NCBI RefSeq assembly: GCF_020405205.1
Contig: NZ_CP084469.1
Coordinates: 620,001-684,000, forward strand
Reading direction: 5' to 3'
Source: Natrinema salinisoli
Lineage (GTDB): Archaea; Halobacteriota; Halobacteria; Halobacteriales; Natrialbaceae
DNA: 64,000 bases
Shown piece after piece: positions 63,201 through 64,000 of the stretch; position 1 is the first letter of the stretch, and each line of letters starts with the position of its first letter. The notes below the pieces were generated by a model. That model was not told the DNA's origin. It made no database searches and worked only from the letters and a program-made list of their open reading frames with translations. The position numbers and the translations under genes are program-made.

Positions 63201-64000
63201 TTATTTTCCGAGTGCGCGTCGCGTCGCAGTCACACCGGCGCCCGGATCGACGTCCGCGCCCATCGACTCGAGGACGTCGCCCAGCGCCGTCACGACGTAG
63301 ATCACGTTCTCCGGCCGCGCCGAGTGGCCCATACAGCCGATCCGGAAGATCTCGCCGGCGAGGTCGCCCAGTCCGCCGGCGATCTCGAGGTCGTACTGCT
63401 CGAGCAGCGCGTCACAGACCTCGCCGTCGTCGATCCCGTCGGGGACGCGGACTGCGTTCAGACTCGGCAGCCAGTACTCGTCGGGGGCGTTCATCTCTAG
63501 CCCCATCGCCTCGGCGCCGGCTTTCAGCGCGCCCGCCAGTCGCTCGTGGCGCGCCCAGCGTTCCTCGATGCCTTCCTCGGCGACGAGTCGCAGCGCCTCG
63601 CGGATCGCGTAGACGTTCGTGATCGGTGCCGTGTGGTGGTACGCGCGTTCGTCGCCCCAGTACCCTTCGAGCAGGGAGAGGTCGAGGTACCACGAGCGGG
63701 GCTCTTCCTCTCGCGAGAGGACCTTCTCCATCGCACCGTCCGAGAGGGTGAGCGGACTCGCGCCGGGCGGACAGGAGAGACACTTCTGCGGGCCCGAGTA
63801 CGCCACGTCGATGTCCCACTCGTCGACTCGCAGCTCGACGCCGCCCAGCGAGGTGACGCTGTCGGCGATCACGAGCGCGTCGTGGTCGTGGGCCGCGGCG
63901 GTGAGCTCCGGCACGTCGGGCTGGAGGACACCGGTACTCGTCTCGGCGTGAACGAAGCCGAAGACGTCCGGGTCGTGTTCGGCCAGCGCGTCCGCGACGT
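63201..64000 (-). CDS. Class V PLP-dependent aminotransferase (AGXT-like), 5' end beyond window
   Basis: Partial: about 266 C-terminal codons, ending at 63201; the start lies beyond the right edge. Family signs: HAETSTGVLQPDVPEL, LVIADSVTSLGGVELRVDEWDIDVAYSGPQKCLSCPPG with the PLP-binding Lys, and AYHHTAPITNVYAIREALRLV. Members such as alanine-glyoxylate or serine-glyoxylate aminotransferases transfer amino groups between small 2-oxoacids; substrate not fixed. Confidence 0.92.
   Translation of the reverse strand, partial: VADALAEHDPDVFGFVHAETSTGVLQPDVPELTAAAHDHDALVIADSVTSLGGVELRVDEWDIDVAYSGPQKCLSCPPGASPLTLSDGAMEKVLSREEEPRSWYLDLSLLEGYWGDERAYHHTAPITNVYAIREALRLVAEEGIEERWARHERLAGALKAGAEAMGLEMNAPDEYWLPSLNAVRVPDGIDDGEVCDALLEQYDLEIAGGLGDLAGEIFRIGCMGHSARPENVIYVVTALGDVLESMGADVDPGAGVTATRRALGK

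Noticed and set aside
1-64000. tRNA, rRNA, CRISPR array or complete insertion sequence
   Set aside because: I looked for T-loop-like sequences, regularly spaced repeats and transposase motifs and found none that hold up; a profile-based scan would be decisive.

Overview
The window is chromosomal DNA of a halophilic archaeon (class Halobacteria). Evidence: high GC with strong third-position bias, very acidic predicted proteins, Tat signal peptides on exported proteins, Tat lipoboxes, a PGF-CTERM tail, TATA-box promoters with very short leaders, and archaea-specific genes (GatE, SRP19, Gar1, Orc1/Cdc6, MptE, CetZ, TrmB regulator, HalOD1 and DICT/DUF7344-type proteins). It resembles the Natrinema/Haloterrigena group, but the species is not established.

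Layout. 0.3-5.7 kb: a 1,710-residue Tat-exported multicopper-oxidase-like protein with an FG-GAP segment, a Gly/Asn repeat linker and a C-terminal zinc ribbon, apparently followed by two very small coupled ORFs. 5.7-10 kb: sparse, partly AT-rich DNA with a 56-codon gene and a tyrosine recombinase paired with a DUF5805-like gene. 10-23 kb: an SDR dehydrogenase, two paralogous pairs of PH-domain membrane proteins, a DUF7344/DICT pair, a zinc-finger protein, a DUF21/CBS protein, UspA, a degenerate copper-amine-oxidase-like protein and fumarase. 23-30 kb: BolA, a NifU-like protein, MscS, CysRS, a PAS histidine kinase, a presenilin-type protease, Gar1 and SRP19. 30-33.6 kb: a BtuF / BtuC-BtuD corrinoid/iron importer expressed divergently. 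33.7-38.3 kb: GatE, a zinc-ribbon protein, a lipoprotein and TrmJ.

38.3-42.7 kb: a probable replication origin (long inverted G-rich repeats and a pyrimidine/AT-rich tract) directly upstream of orc1/cdc6, then a divergent dihydropteroate-synthase-family gene, a probable structured RNA, and mptE. 43.9-48.2 kb: a TAXI-TRAP importer (binding protein, DUF1850 protein, fused permease). 48.4-51.8 kb: CetZ, a photolyase and a HalOD1 protein. 51.8-60.1 kb: a carbohydrate module, all on the minus strand: TrmB-family regulator, binding protein, two permeases, MalK-type ATPase, Gfo/Idh oxidoreductase and a sugar isomerase/epimerase. 60.2-64 kb: MscS, two UspA proteins, small zinc-ribbon and DUF7116-like proteins, and a class V aminotransferase cut by the right edge.

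No rRNA, tRNA or CRISPR array was seen. The most unusual items are the rearranged copper-site multicopper oxidase, the amine-oxidase-like protein lacking its copper histidines, the hairpin-bearing 48-bp repeats inside a histidine kinase ATPase domain, the origin repeats, and the hairpin RNA candidate upstream of mptE.
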